A stretch of 39,833 bases of DNA, from contig CALDQK010000409.1 of NCBI GenBank assembly GCA_937911525.1, forward strand, positions 1-39,833, read 5' to 3'. Source of the stretch: an uncultured bacterium. GTDB lineage: Bacteria > Planctomycetota > J058. The position numbers and the translations under genes were made by a program. Shown piece by piece: positions 7,343 through 15,590 of the stretch; the stretch's first letter is position 1, and the number at the start of each line of letters is the position of its first letter. The notes under the pieces are model-generated. The model was not told where the DNA came from. It made no database searches and saw only the letters and a program-made list of their open reading frames with translations.

Positions 7343-9178
7343 ATGCCGTCGCTTCGCCTCGCTCACGTGGGCGCGCTCTTGCTCGCGCTCGCCCTGCCCG
7401 CCGCCGCCCAGTCGACCGTCGCCACGATCGTCGAAGAGACCCCGCTGCGGGCCGGCCCGGGCGCCGACTTCGGCGTCCTGACCACGCTCGAGCAGGGCCT
7501 GCGGGTCGACGTCAACGAGGCCCAGAGCGGCGACGCCTTCGTGCGCCTGAACCAGCGCTACTACGTGCGCAGCAGCGACGTGGACCGGCCCCGCGGCACG
7601 ACCACCGTCCAGGGCGCGGCCCTCGTCTACGACAGCCAGGGCCGTCGCGTCGGCCAGCTCGCCGCGGGCGCCAAGGTCGAGGTCTCCTTTCGGCGCGGCC
7701 ACCTGGTCGGGCTGCGCGGCTGGGCGCCGGCCAGCGCGGTCCACGCCCCCGCCAAGCGCATCGACGCGCTCCCCGGCCGCTGGCACACCACCGGCAAGCT
7801 GACCCCGGGCGGCGACTTCACCGGCACGGTCACCGTGACCCAGTCCGGCGCCGACTACGCCTTCACCGCTGAGCTCGAGCTCGCCGACGGCAAGAAGGTC
7901 AGCTGGAGCGCGACCGCCAAGGCGGACAGCGACCGCCGCCTGAGCCTGGAGGTGAACCTCGACGCCCCCGGCCTCGCCGGCGCCCTCTCGGGCCAGACCA
8001 AGCTCGAGGGCAGCGGCAGCTACGACGTGCGCCGCTACGTCCGCGGCACCTGGCGGAGCAAGGACGGCAGCGTCAGCCTGCGCGACCGCTGGACCCGCTG
8101 GAGCCCCGCCAACGACGCTGGCCAGCCCGGCGACGGCGGCAGCGCGACCCCCGACGACGGCGGCACGACGGCCCCCGCGGTGGCCTGGGCGACCAAGGGC
8201 GAGATCAAGGCCCCCGCCCGCGCCCTGGCCGTGCCCGGCACGCCCGCGGCGGGTCACCAGAAGGTCGAGGTCACCGTCGAGGGCGGCAAGGCCCAGCTCG
8301 TGGTCAGCGGCGCGGGCCGCCTGCTGCGCGGCAGCGAGGCCCTCACCAGCCCCGTCGAGCTCGAGGCCGGCACCCACGAGCTGATCCTCGAGGGCAGCGC
8401 GGACGGCGAGCTGAACCTGAAGCTCAGGGCCGACAGCGACTCCCTCGCCAGCGCCAAGACCACCGTCGCGGTCGAGCGGCTCTACCTGCTCCTCTTCGGC
8501 TACCAGGGCACCGAGGAGCACTACCTCGTCGGCGACGTGGGCAAGACCCGCAACAACATCGCCCCGCACCTGCGCGGCTACCGCGTCGTCGAGGACGGCA
8601 CGAGCTACGACCAGGCCAAGATCGACCGCCAGATCAACGACCCCGCCGAGCACCGCAAGGTGATCGTCGACTGGGCGACCAACCGCGACGACCTGTTCCG
8701 CTACCTGAAGCGCGGCACGGTGCGCGGGATCGTGTGGGGCAGCCACGGCTTCATGGAGCCCTTCCCCGGCTGCCCCGACGAGGAGCTCGACCTGCTGGAG
8801 AGCCGCGTGTGGTCGTCGCAGGGCAGCGACCCCCGCTTCACGGGTCACCGCAACTTCGTGCGCGAGTGGAAGGCTGCGATCGAGGCCTCGATCAAGACCC
8901 ACGGCAAGCTGGACTTCATCCTGATGCACAGCTGCTGCACCGGCGCGATCGGCTCCTACGCCGACGAGGTCTGGCACTACACCAAGGCCGAGACCAAGGC
9001 CCGCGCGATCCAGGTCCTCGGTGATCCGCTGCCGGAGCACGACAAGCTGCGCTACAACTCCTTCGACGCGCTCAAGAGCCAGGCCGGCTACCTCAAGACC
9101 TACGTCGGCCCCAGCTACTACGGCTTCAGCGACGTCTCCTGGTGGTCGATCCGCCGCAGCCTCAACCCCACCCGGTGA
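7343..9178 (+). CDS. Secreted SH3b protein with caspase/CHAT-like C-terminal domain
   Basis: The product has 611 residues with a clean signal peptide (ALLLALALPAAAQS, cleavage near 23) and a CGGAGG site before the ATG. Residues about 24-80 and 85-133 form two bacterial SH3 domains. Residues about 145-250 are a beta-rich lipocalin-like region. A Gly/Asp/Ala linker follows, then a beta module at about 275-375. The C-terminal 230 residues contain GIVWGSHGF with His468 and LMHSCCTGA with Cys531/532. That His-Gly then Cys spacing resembles the dyad of caspase-like and CHAT peptidases (clan CD). I infer a cell-surface protease or a structural relative; similarity outside the two motifs is weak. The next gene overlaps its stop as GTGA. 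Confidence 0.82.
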   Translation: MPSLRLAHVGALLLALALPAAAQSTVATIVEETPLRAGPGADFGVLTTLEQGLRVDVNEAQSGDAFVRLNQRYYVRSSDVDRPRGTTTVQGAALVYDSQGRRVGQLAAGAKVEVSFRRGHLVGLRGWAPASAVHAPAKRIDALPGRWHTTGKLTPGGDFTGTVTVTQSGADYAFTAELELADGKKVSWSATAKADSDRRLSLEVNLDAPGLAGALSGQTKLEGSGSYDVRRYVRGTWRSKDGSVSLRDRWTRWSPANDAGQPGDGGSATPDDGGTTAPAVAWATKGEIKAPARALAVPGTPAAGHQKVEVTVEGGKAQLVVSGAGRLLRGSEALTSPVELEAGTHELILEGSADGELNLKLRADSDSLASAKTTVAVERLYLLLFGYQGTEEHYLVGDVGKTRNNIAPHLRGYRVVEDGTSYDQAKIDRQINDPAEHRKVIVDWATNRDDLFRYLKRGTVRGIVWGSHGFMEPFPGCPDEELDLLESRVWSSQGSDPRFTGHRNFVREWKAAIEASIKTHGKLDFILMHSCCTGAIGSYADEVWHYTKAETKARAIQVLGDPLPEHDKLRYNSFDALKSQAGYLKTYVGPSYYGFSDVSWWSIRRSLNPTR

Positions 9179-10002
9179 GGCGTTCGCCAGCTCTTGGGTT
9201 TGGGCTCTCGCTCGCCCTCTTGCTGGGGGCGAGCGCGCTGGCTGCGGCCCAGGGCGAGCCCCCGCTGCCGCCTTGGGATCGCCCCGTGCGCCAAGTCGAA
9301 GCTCGCCGCGTCGTCGGCATGATCCAGCAGCTCGTCGAGAGCAGCAGCCAGCGAGACGGCCGCCCCGCCCTGGCCGCCCTCGGCGACGACAGCTGGCTGG
9401 TCCGCCAGGCCGCCGTGATCCGCTTGAGCGTGCTCGAGCTCGACGCCGCGACCTGCGAGGGCCTCCGCAGGCAGAGCGGCCCGGGCAGCAAGCCGCTGCC
9501 GGGGGTCGATCCGCTGCGCAAGAAGGCCGCGGCGCATATCGCCACGATCCAGCCCGACCCCCAGGCGCCCGCCGAGGAGATCGACGAGCTGGAGGCCGTG
9601 CGCCTGGTGTGCGCGATCCTGAGCGACCAGATCTCGCGCAAGAGCGCCTCGGACGCCCTGCGCCGCCGGCTCGTCGAGCAGGGGCTGAGCTATCGCCACG
9701 CGCTCAAGCGCAAGGACCGCCCTTGGATCGGCCGCCAGCTCCTGGCCTGGACCGACCAGGCCCAGGCGCTGGCGGACCTCGAGCTCCAGACCGCCCAGAA
9801 GGCCGCGGCCGACGGGGGGATCAAGCTCGGCGCCTGGTACGTCGACAACCGGGACTACCTCTACTGGCAGCCCTCCGAGCGCCGCTTCCGCCTCGACGCG
9901 GCGGCCCGCAAGGCGAAGACGCCGAGCGCCGAGTTCCGCAAGAAGACGCCCTGGGGTAAGGAAGAGGGTCCGAACAAGCGGAGCGAGTCTCCCAGCCGAT
10001 AG
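9175..10002 (+). CDS. Secreted helical protein, HEAT-like, unknown function
   Basis: The start is the GTG at 9175, overlapping the upstream TGA, because it yields a textbook signal peptide (RRSPALGFGLSLALLLGASALAAAQG). An upstream GTG at 9142 is open but would hide it. The mature protein is alpha-helical. The stretch PALAALGDDSWLVRQAAVIRLSVLE (about 60-85) looks like a HEAT-type repeat. The C-terminus is basic. Translational coupling to the SH3b/caspase-like gene suggests a partner in the same periplasmic or surface process. No catalytic motif is seen. Confidence 0.75.
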   Translation: MRRSPALGFGLSLALLLGASALAAAQGEPPLPPWDRPVRQVEARRVVGMIQQLVESSSQRDGRPALAALGDDSWLVRQAAVIRLSVLELDAATCEGLRRQSGPGSKPLPGVDPLRKKAAAHIATIQPDPQAPAEEIDELEAVRLVCAILSDQISRKSASDALRRRLVEQGLSYRHALKRKDRPWIGRQLLAWTDQAQALADLELQTAQKAAADGGIKLGAWYVDNRDYLYWQPSERRFRLDAAARKAKTPSAEFRKKTPWGKEEGPNKRSESPSR

Positions 10003-10005
10003 GGG

Positions 10006-10023
10006 GAGCTGTCGCTGGGTTCG
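10006..10023 (+). repeat. 18-base dispersed intergenic repeat, copy 2
   Basis: It is identical to 4125-4142 and in the same orientation. As there, an imperfect inverted repeat follows within about 30 bases. Confidence 0.7.
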
Positions 10024-10049
10024 CTGGGGCCTTGCGTAGGGCGAGATTA

Positions 10050-10148
10050 GAAGGAAAGCAGGAAGGCAGGAAGAGAGGAAGGCGAGCCCGATTGCGGTGT
10101 CCCACCGTCGCCTCTTCCTTCTTTCCTCTGTTCCTGCTTTCCTACTTC
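10050..10148. repeat. Imperfect purine-rich inverted repeat
   Basis: The left arm (10050-10085, AGGAAAGCAGGAA core) is complementary to the right arm (10108-10148, TTCCTGCTTTCCT core) with gaps. Both arms are built from short AGGAA-type units around a GC-rich middle. The layout parallels the element at 4167-4267 but with different units. Confidence 0.6.
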
Positions 10149-10164
10149 AATCCTGAAGTGCAGA

Positions 10165-10191
10165 GGAGCTGTCGCTAGCTGCGACAGCTCC
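10165..10191. terminator. 11-bp hairpin between convergent genes
   Basis: GGAGCTGTCGC (10165-10175) pairs perfectly with GCGACAGCTCC (10181-10191) over loop TAGCT. The stem is identical to the 4022-4046 hairpin. It lies between the convergent 9175 and uspA genes, so it may stop transcription from both sides. Confidence 0.6.
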
Positions 10192-10195
10192 TTCC

Positions 10196-10651
10196 TTACG
10201 CGGGCGGCGGCGCCTTCCAGATCAAGACCGGCTTGGGCGAGGAGCGCGCGAGCTCCTCGGCGACCGAGCCCAGCAGCAGGCGCTTGAAGCCCGTCCGGCC
10301 CGAGCTCGAGATCACGAGCAGGTCGGCCTGCTCCTTGTTGGCGATCGAGAGGATCGTGGAGATCGCCTCGCCGCGGCCGATCACGGCCTTCCACGCCAGG
10401 CCTTCGTAGCGCTTGAGCCGCTCCTCGAGCTCGGCGAGGTGCTTGGCCTCTTGCTCCTGGTCGGTCTCGTAGATCGCCTTGGCGGCCTTGTAGTGGCCCG
10501 CCTTGGGGTCGGGCTTGGGCGGCCGGGCCTCCATCACGTGGACCAGGATCAGGGTCGCCTCGCTGTCCTGGGCCATTTGGGCGGCTGGCTCGATCGCCTG
10601 CTCGGCGATCGGCGAGAAGTCGGTCGTGACCAGGATCCGCTGCAGGTTCAT
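10196..10651 (-). CDS. Universal stress protein, UspA family
   Basis: The 151-residue product has the single Usp alpha/beta domain. It starts with LQRILVTTDFSPIAEQAI and ends with the ATP-binding signature GRTGFKRLLLGSVAEEL, the G-2x-G-9x-G-S pattern of nucleotide-binding Usps. The middle holds a charged helical insertion (about 45-85). It starts with an ATG overlapping the terC stop (ATGA at 10651-10648), so the two are translationally coupled. It probably binds ATP and acts in stress or energy-status signalling. Confidence 0.9.
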   Translation of the reverse strand: MNLQRILVTTDFSPIAEQAIEPAAQMAQDSEATLILVHVMEARPPKPDPKAGHYKAAKAIYETDQEQEAKHLAELEERLKRYEGLAWKAVIGRGEAISTILSIANKEQADLLVISSSGRTGFKRLLLGSVAEELARSSPKPVLIWKAPPPA

Positions 10652-11892
10652 GCGCCGCTCGTGTCCGCGGGGGGGGGATCGCTCGCGCCCGCCTCAGCGG
10701 GCTTGGGAGGGGTCGCCTCGGCCGCCTCGCCGACCGGCTTCCCCACGGCGTCGCCGTCGTCGCTCGGCACGCCGAGCTCGTCGCCGGCGTCGTCGCCCTC
10801 GACGTAGGCCCGCAGCTCGGCGCTGCTCGAGGAGAGCGAGGTCTCGGGCTCCTCCTCCTCGGCGGGGGCGAGCACGATCGAGAGCACGATCGTGATCGCG
10901 AGGATCCCCACGATCACCCCCAGCGACTGCGCAGTCGTGAGGTGCAGGCCCTTGGCTGGGACCCAGCCAGGGACCGCCATCTCGCGCCACTGGCAGAAGC
11001 TGGTGATCGCGTGGGGCGCCTCGCCGAGGATCATCTTGAGCCCGATGAAGGCCAGGATCAGCGAGAGCCCGTAGTTGAGGTACTGCAGCTTCTGGATCGC
11101 GCCCGAGAGCCCGAAGTAGAGCGAGCGCAGGCCCAGGATCGCGAACATGTTGCTCGTGAACACGATGAAGGGGATATCGGTCACGCCGAAGATCGCCGGC
11201 ACCGAGTCCACGGCGAACATCACGTCGCTGGCCTCGATCACGAGCACGACCAGGAACAGGCGCGTGAAGAGCGTCTTGACCCTGCCCGTGGAGTCGGCCT
11301 CCTTGACCACGAAGCTGTCCCCGCGGTAGCCGTCGGTCAGCGGCAAGCGCTTCTCGAGGAAGCGGACCCACCACTTCTCGCTCGGGTCTTCGTCCTCGTC
11401 GTGGAAGAGCATCATGATGCCCGAGTAGAGGAGGAACACGCCGAAGAAGACGAGGACCCCCTTCCACTGCTGGATCAGCGCGGCGCCGAGCAGGATCATG
11501 GCGGCGCGCAGGACCATGGCCCCGACGATCCCCCACACCAGCGCCCGGTGCTGCAGCTCCGAGGGCGTGCGGAAGAACGCGAACACCAGCACGAACACGA
11601 ACAAGTTGTCGACGCTGAGGCTGTACTCGAGCAGGTAGCCGGCGAAGAACTGCTCGGCGTAGACGGCCCCGTAGGCGTACCAGATCCAGGCGTTGAAGAG
11701 CAGCGCCAGGCTGACCCAGATCGCGCACCAGGTGAGCGCGGTCTTGGTCGTCATCGCCTTGCCGCTCTTGCCCACGTTGAGGTCGACGACCATCGCGAGC
11801 AGGATGAACACGGCGAAGGCCGCCCACGCATACCAGGGGAAGCTGGGTGCGACCGGCGGGATCGGAGCGGCTTGGGCCAGAGTCCAGAGCAA
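10648..11892 (-). CDS. TerC family integral membrane protein
   Basis: The product has 414 residues with about nine membrane helices. Family landmarks are EYSLSVDNLFVFVLVF near 90-105 and VIEASDVMFAVDSVPAIFG near 220-240, with acidic residues buried in helices. Members have been linked to metal-ion export and to tellurite resistance. The C-terminal ~75 residues form an acidic Ser/Pro-rich tail not found in short homologues. The start is a TTG with AGAGG 7 bases upstream. It is coupled to the Usp gene by an ATGA overlap. Confidence 0.9.
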   Translation of the reverse strand: MLWTLAQAAPIPPVAPSFPWYAWAAFAVFILLAMVVDLNVGKSGKAMTTKTALTWCAIWVSLALLFNAWIWYAYGAVYAEQFFAGYLLEYSLSVDNLFVFVLVFAFFRTPSELQHRALVWGIVGAMVLRAAMILLGAALIQQWKGVLVFFGVFLLYSGIMMLFHDEDEDPSEKWWVRFLEKRLPLTDGYRGDSFVVKEADSTGRVKTLFTRLFLVVLVIEASDVMFAVDSVPAIFGVTDIPFIVFTSNMFAILGLRSLYFGLSGAIQKLQYLNYGLSLILAFIGLKMILGEAPHAITSFCQWREMAVPGWVPAKGLHLTTAQSLGVIVGILAITIVLSIVLAPAEEEEPETSLSSSSAELRAYVEGDDAGDELGVPSDDGDAVGKPVGEAAEATPPKPAEAGASDPPPADTSGA

Positions 11893-11931
11893 GAGCGACC
11901 TCTGCTTCGCAGCGAGAAGGGCAATAACCTA

Positions 11932-11955
11932 CCTCACGCCTGGCAGGGCGTGAGG
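11932..11955 (-). terminator. 9-bp hairpin downstream of the 12001 gene
   Basis: CCTCACGCC (11932-11940) pairs with GGCGTGAGG (11947-11955). Reading the minus strand, TAGGTTATT follows. It separates the unknown gene at 12001-12414 from terC. Confidence 0.5.
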
Positions 11956-12000
11956 GGGCAGCGAGGTTTGGGCTGTGCGCGTCGCCGAGCGACGCTGAGG

Positions 12001-12414
12001 CTACTTCGCGCCGGGCAGGCTCAGGGGCGGGTGCTCGTGCATCAGCTCCCGGATCGTGGTCCGCCGCTCGTTGCGCAGCTGGGCGGCGAGGGCCCCGACG
12101 TCGTCGTCGTCGGTGTCGCGGGCGATCCCGTCGAGCTCGAACACGTCGCGCTCGAGGATCCGCACGATCCGCGGGCGGGGGTCCGAGTAGTTGGCCATGA
12201 GCTGCCACTGGTAGGGCTTGCGCTCGTCGAGGCTCCACTCGCGCTCGCGAGCGAGGGACACGATCTCCTCCGCCATGGCGCGGTCGTTGGCCGCGCCGCG
12301 CTCGAGGATGGGGCTCTGGAGCAGGGCGCGGTCGCCCACGACCTGGCAGATCGAGGCCGAGGTGACCATCTCGTGCATGCGGCGCAGGTGGCGCAGAGCG
12401 AGCGGACGCTTCAT
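12001..12414 (-). CDS. Small soluble protein of unknown function
   Basis: The 137-residue product is mostly helical, charged, and without signal peptide or membrane segment. The ATG is preceded by GGAGGG nine bases away, which supports a real gene. Visible stretches include ILERGAANDRAMAEEIVSLAR and an acidic DTDDDD run. I recognise no family. It is divergent from the glycosyltransferase at 12533 and followed by the hairpin at 11932-11955, so it is probably transcribed alone. Confidence 0.7.
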   Translation of the reverse strand: MKRPLALRHLRRMHEMVTSASICQVVGDRALLQSPILERGAANDRAMAEEIVSLAREREWSLDERKPYQWQLMANYSDPRPRIVRILERDVFELDGIARDTDDDDVGALAAQLRNERRTTIRELMHEHPPLSLPGAK

Positions 12415-12521
12415 GGATCAGAGCCCTCCGGCGGAATGGCCTGGGATCCTACGGATGGCTCCGGCTCCCCGCAACCAGGGGCGCGGCAGCCCCGAGAGGT
12501 AACCCCCGGCGCGAGCAGGGC

Positions 12522-12527
12522 TACACT
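12522..12527 (+). promoter_or_regulatory. Possible -10 box, leaderless start of the 12533 gene
   Basis: TACACT ends six bases before the GTG at 12533. A transcript starting about seven bases after it would begin at or next to the start codon. No Shine-Dalgarno sequence is visible and no good -35 is seen. Confidence 0.35.
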
Positions 12528-12532
12528 TCGAC

Positions 12533-14071
12533 GTGCTCGTCACCGCCGCCTACCTCTGCGTGCTGACCTCGCTGGCCGTGTTCGGCCTGCACCGCCTGCA
12601 CCTGGTGTGGCTGGCCTGGCGCCACGAGGAAGGCCCCGCCCCGCCCGCGCCCAGCAGCTGGCCGCGAGTCACCGTCCAGCTCCCGCTCTACAACGAGGCG
12701 GCGGTGGCGCGGCGCCTGATCGAAGCCGTCTCGGCCCTGGATTACCCCGCCGACCTGCTCGAGGTCCAGGTCCTCGACGACTCGAGCGACGAGACCCAGG
12801 CGATCGTGGCCGACGCCGTCTCCCGCGCCGCGGCGAGGGGGCTGAGGATCCGCCACGTCCGGCGCCCGACCCGCAGCGGCTACAAGGCGGGGGCCCTCGC
12901 GCACGGGCTCCAGACGGCCGAGGGCGAGCTGATCGCGATCTTCGACGCCGACTTCGTGCCGGCCCCGGACTTCTTGCGTCGGACCGTCCCCTGGTTCCAG
13001 GAGCGCGAGCTGGGCCTGGTCCAGGGCTGCTGGACGCACCTCAACCGCGACGCCAGCTCGCTCACGCGCCTGCAGGCCCTGGCCCTCGACGCCCACTTCC
13101 GCGTCGAGCAGGCCGCCCGCAGCCGCAGCGGGCGCTTCTTCAACTTCAACGGCACCGCGGGCGTGTGGCGGCGCGAGGCGATCGAGGCGGCCGGCGGCTG
13201 GGCCAGCGACACGATCACCGAGGACCTCGACCTCTCCTTGCGCAGCCAGCTCTGCGGCTGGCGCTTCCGCTTCCTCGAGGGGGTCGAGGTCCCCAGCGAG
13301 CTGCCCGAGGACCTGGCCGCCTTCCGCGCCCAGCAGCGGCGCTGGACGCGCGGCTCCGGCCAGACCGCCCGCAAGCTGCTGGGCCACGTGTGGCGCACCC
13401 CAGGCGTTCCCCTGCGCGCCCGGGTCGAGGCGACCTTCCAGCTGCTGCTCAACGCTGCCTACCCGCTCTCGCTCCTGCTGGCGCTCTTGACCGTGCCCCT
13501 CGTCCTGGCCGAGCGCACGGAGCTGCTCGCGCTCCAGTGGGCGCTCTTCGCGCTGGCGACCGCCTCGGTCACTCTGTTCTACGTCGCCTCCCAGGCGCAC
13601 CGCGGCGCACGCGGCCTCCTGGCCGGCCTGCGGGACACGCCCCTCCTCTTCGCCTGCGGACTCGGCCTGAGCCTGAGCAACGGCCTGGCCTTCCTGCGCG
13701 GCCTCGGCGGTGGCCGCGCGGACTTCGTGCGCACCCCCAAGCGAGGGGACGCGTCCGCGCGCTACCGAATCCCAGCGAACGCTGGCTTCGGGGTCGCCGA
13801 GCTGGGGCTGGGCCTCTACGCCTGCGCCGGCCTGGGCTGGAGCCTGTGGCGCGGTCTGCCCTGGGCAGCGCCCTTCCTGGCCCTGATCGCGCTCGGCTTC
13901 CTGGCGGTCGGCCTGGGGACCTTGTGGCCCAGCGAGCCGGCGCCGCTAGAGCTCGAAGATCACCTTCTCCTGGCCGTCGACGACGATCGTGATCCGACTC
14001 ACCGAGCGGCGGAGGGGGAAGAGCTTGGACATGGCGAGGTCCCAGTCGCGGAGCGGGTCCCCGTTGCGTGA
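12533..14071 (+). CDS. Cellulose-synthase-like family 2 glycosyltransferase
   Basis: The product has 512 residues. One N-terminal membrane helix is followed by a processive GT2 domain: LPLYNEAAVARRLIEA, VLDDSSDET, DADF (metal site), ITEDLDLSLR (catalytic TED) and QQRRWTRGS (QxxRW). Three or four membrane helices come after residue 300. This set matches CslA/BcsA-like enzymes that polymerise or transfer beta-linked sugars. The start is a GTG without a ribosome site. The last ~42 residues (13946-14071) are read from DNA antisense to the 3' end of the pentapeptide gene and look unlike the rest, so the ancestral stop was probably near 13945. Confidence 0.87.
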   Translation: MLVTAAYLCVLTSLAVFGLHRLHLVWLAWRHEEGPAPPAPSSWPRVTVQLPLYNEAAVARRLIEAVSALDYPADLLEVQVLDDSSDETQAIVADAVSRAAARGLRIRHVRRPTRSGYKAGALAHGLQTAEGELIAIFDADFVPAPDFLRRTVPWFQERELGLVQGCWTHLNRDASSLTRLQALALDAHFRVEQAARSRSGRFFNFNGTAGVWRREAIEAAGGWASDTITEDLDLSLRSQLCGWRFRFLEGVEVPSELPEDLAAFRAQQRRWTRGSGQTARKLLGHVWRTPGVPLRARVEATFQLLLNAAYPLSLLLALLTVPLVLAERTELLALQWALFALATASVTLFYVASQAHRGARGLLAGLRDTPLLFACGLGLSLSNGLAFLRGLGGGRADFVRTPKRGDASARYRIPANAGFGVAELGLGLYACAGLGWSLWRGLPWAAPFLALIALGFLAVGLGTLWPSEPAPLELEDHLLLAVDDDRDPTHRAAEGEELGHGEVPVAERVPVA

Positions 14072-14878
14072 GCCGCGCTGGCTGACGCGCGAGTTGCGGC
14101 CGCTCGGCGGCCCCAGCGCCTGGCTCGGTCGAGGCGCTCCCCGTCCGGTCGGCTGAGGGCCACGAGCCGGCGGACGCCCGCCGCCGCGCGGAGCGCGCCC
14201 CGAGGGGCGCCCCATGGGTTGGCCGGTGCGGCGCGCCGAAGCCCGCGACATGCTGCGCGAGGGCCGCGGCGGCGGCGGCTGGTCGACGATCACCTCGCCC
14301 AGGTTGGGCGGCGGGACCGCGCAGCGATCGAGCCCGCCGGGCGACACGATCATGCGGTCGCAGCCGGCGTTGGTGAAGTCGGCCTGCTCGAGGTTCGACT
14401 TGCGCAGGTCGACCTCGGCCATGTTGGCGCCCGCGAAGTAGGCGTCGGCGCAGGAGGTCCCGAACAGGATCGCGCCGCTCAGCTCCGCCCGGTCGAACAT
14501 GGCGCTGTCGAGGGCCGCGCCCTTCAGCGTCGCCCCCAGCAAGCTCGAGTTGCTCAGGTAGGCCTCGCTGAGGTCGGCCTCGTCGAGGACGGTCCCGTCG
14601 AGGTGGGCGTCGCGGATGTCGGCCTTGCGCAGGGACGCGCCGCCGAGGAAGGCTCCGGTCAGGTCGACCTCGTAGAGGTTGACCTCGTCGAGCTGCACGC
14701 CCTCGAGGGGGGCGTAGCGCAGATCGAGGCCGTTGGCGACCTCTGCGGTGCCTTCGAGTTCGCTCAGGATCGCCGGCAGGTTGAGGCCGCCTTCGTCGTG
14801 AAGGTCAGCCAGGACCCGCTGAAGGACGGCCCGACCCTGCGCGGTGACCCAGCGCGTTTCCAGTTGCTCGGGGGTCAT
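13946..14878 (-). CDS. Pentapeptide-repeat protein with basic Gly/Pro/Arg tail
   Basis: The product has 310 residues. Residues about 50-165 are tandem A(D/N)LxX-type pentapeptides (NLYEVDLTGAFLGGASL, ADLSEAYLSNSSL and so on), enough for a right-handed quadrilateral beta helix of about six coils. Residues 195-280 are a disordered Arg/Gly/Pro/Ser tail. The end is a short beta segment, SRITIVVDGQEKVIFEL. The ATG has GGAG nine bases upstream. It converges on the GT2 gene and overlaps it by 126 bases. There is no signal peptide. Function is unknown; such proteins often act as binding scaffolds. Confidence 0.85.
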   Translation of the reverse strand: MTPEQLETRWVTAQGRAVLQRVLADLHDEGGLNLPAILSELEGTAEVANGLDLRYAPLEGVQLDEVNLYEVDLTGAFLGGASLRKADIRDAHLDGTVLDEADLSEAYLSNSSLLGATLKGAALDSAMFDRAELSGAILFGTSCADAYFAGANMAEVDLRKSNLEQADFTNAGCDRMIVSPGGLDRCAVPPPNLGEVIVDQPPPPRPSRSMSRASARRTGQPMGRPSGRAPRGGGRPPARGPQPTGRGAPRPSQALGPPSGRNSRVSQRGSRNGDPLRDWDLAMSKLFPLRRSVSRITIVVDGQEKVIFEL

Positions 14879-14964
14879 GCCCGCTCCGTTGAGAGCCAGG
14901 CCAGAGCATAGGGCTCCTACAGACGCTCAGCAAGACGTTAGCGGGCAGTGGTCTTTCCCAGCGC

Positions 14965-15303
14965 TCAGCCCGCGCGAGGCCGGCGCTCCGTATCCCGCTT
15001 CAGGCCTGGGCTGGCGAGGCGCGCACGAGCAGGGGGCCGCGCAGGAAGGGGGGGCGCGGGGGCGCGCTGGGGCGGCTCCTCCCACTCCTCTTCGACGAGG
15101 CTGGCCAGCTCGCCGGGCTCTTCTCGCTCCCAGGCCTCTTCGGCGCGGATCCGACTCCGCTCGCGCTGAGTCGTCCCGAAGAAGAGCTCGGGGGGAGGCT
15201 CGGGGCGCTCTTCGGAGGGGAGGGCCTTCTTCAAGCGCTGGGCGCGGAAGCGGGCGAAGTCGTCGTCGAGGTAGCCCTCTTGGGGCAGGTCTTGGTCGTT
15301 CAT
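14965..15303 (-). CDS. Possible small acidic protein, unknown
   Basis: The ATG at 15303 gives 112 residues beginning MNDQDLPQEGYLDDDFARF. The first half is acidic and amphipathic, which looks coding (ELFFGTTQRERSRIRAEEAWEREE). The last 30 residues are a Pro/Ala/Arg tail. The open frame extends upstream to 15381, but that extension reads poorly. No clear ribosome site precedes any candidate start, so this call is tentative. It is divergent from the amidohydrolase gene. Confidence 0.42.
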   Translation of the reverse strand: MNDQDLPQEGYLDDDFARFRAQRLKKALPSEERPEPPPELFFGTTQRERSRIRAEEAWEREEPGELASLVEEEWEEPPQRAPAPPLPARPPARARLASPGLKRDTERRPRAG

Positions 15304-15590
15304 GCGCGGGAACAGAACAACCGACATGCCGAAAGGCTCGGGACTGTATTCAAGGCACTTAGGTCGCACTCGCTGCCCCAAATTTGCCGACTCGGGCAGG
15401 CTGGGGTGTATCGCGAACCTGCAGGGGCACGCCCCTCAGCGCGCGCCGTCCGCACGGGGCACTCGCCCCAAATGCGCACCGTTTCAGCAAAGCGCCCATA
15501 AACCTTGAGCCCATCTGCGAAAAGAGGTCTCGCTGGACGACGACGGGCTTAGAGTTCCGCCAGGCCTGCGCCTTGCGTTGGAGAGAGACG

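Noticed and set aside
10942-13992. 1016-codon open frame on the plus strand
   Set aside because: It is antisense to terC and the 12001 gene, then runs out of frame through the GT2 gene. Composition is Arg/Pro/Gly/Glu-rich with no domain; a GC-rich shadow.
15384-15590. Upstream extension of the amidohydrolase frame
   Set aside because: The extension has poor codon use and would bury the signal peptide; the ATG at 15591 has a good ribosome site.
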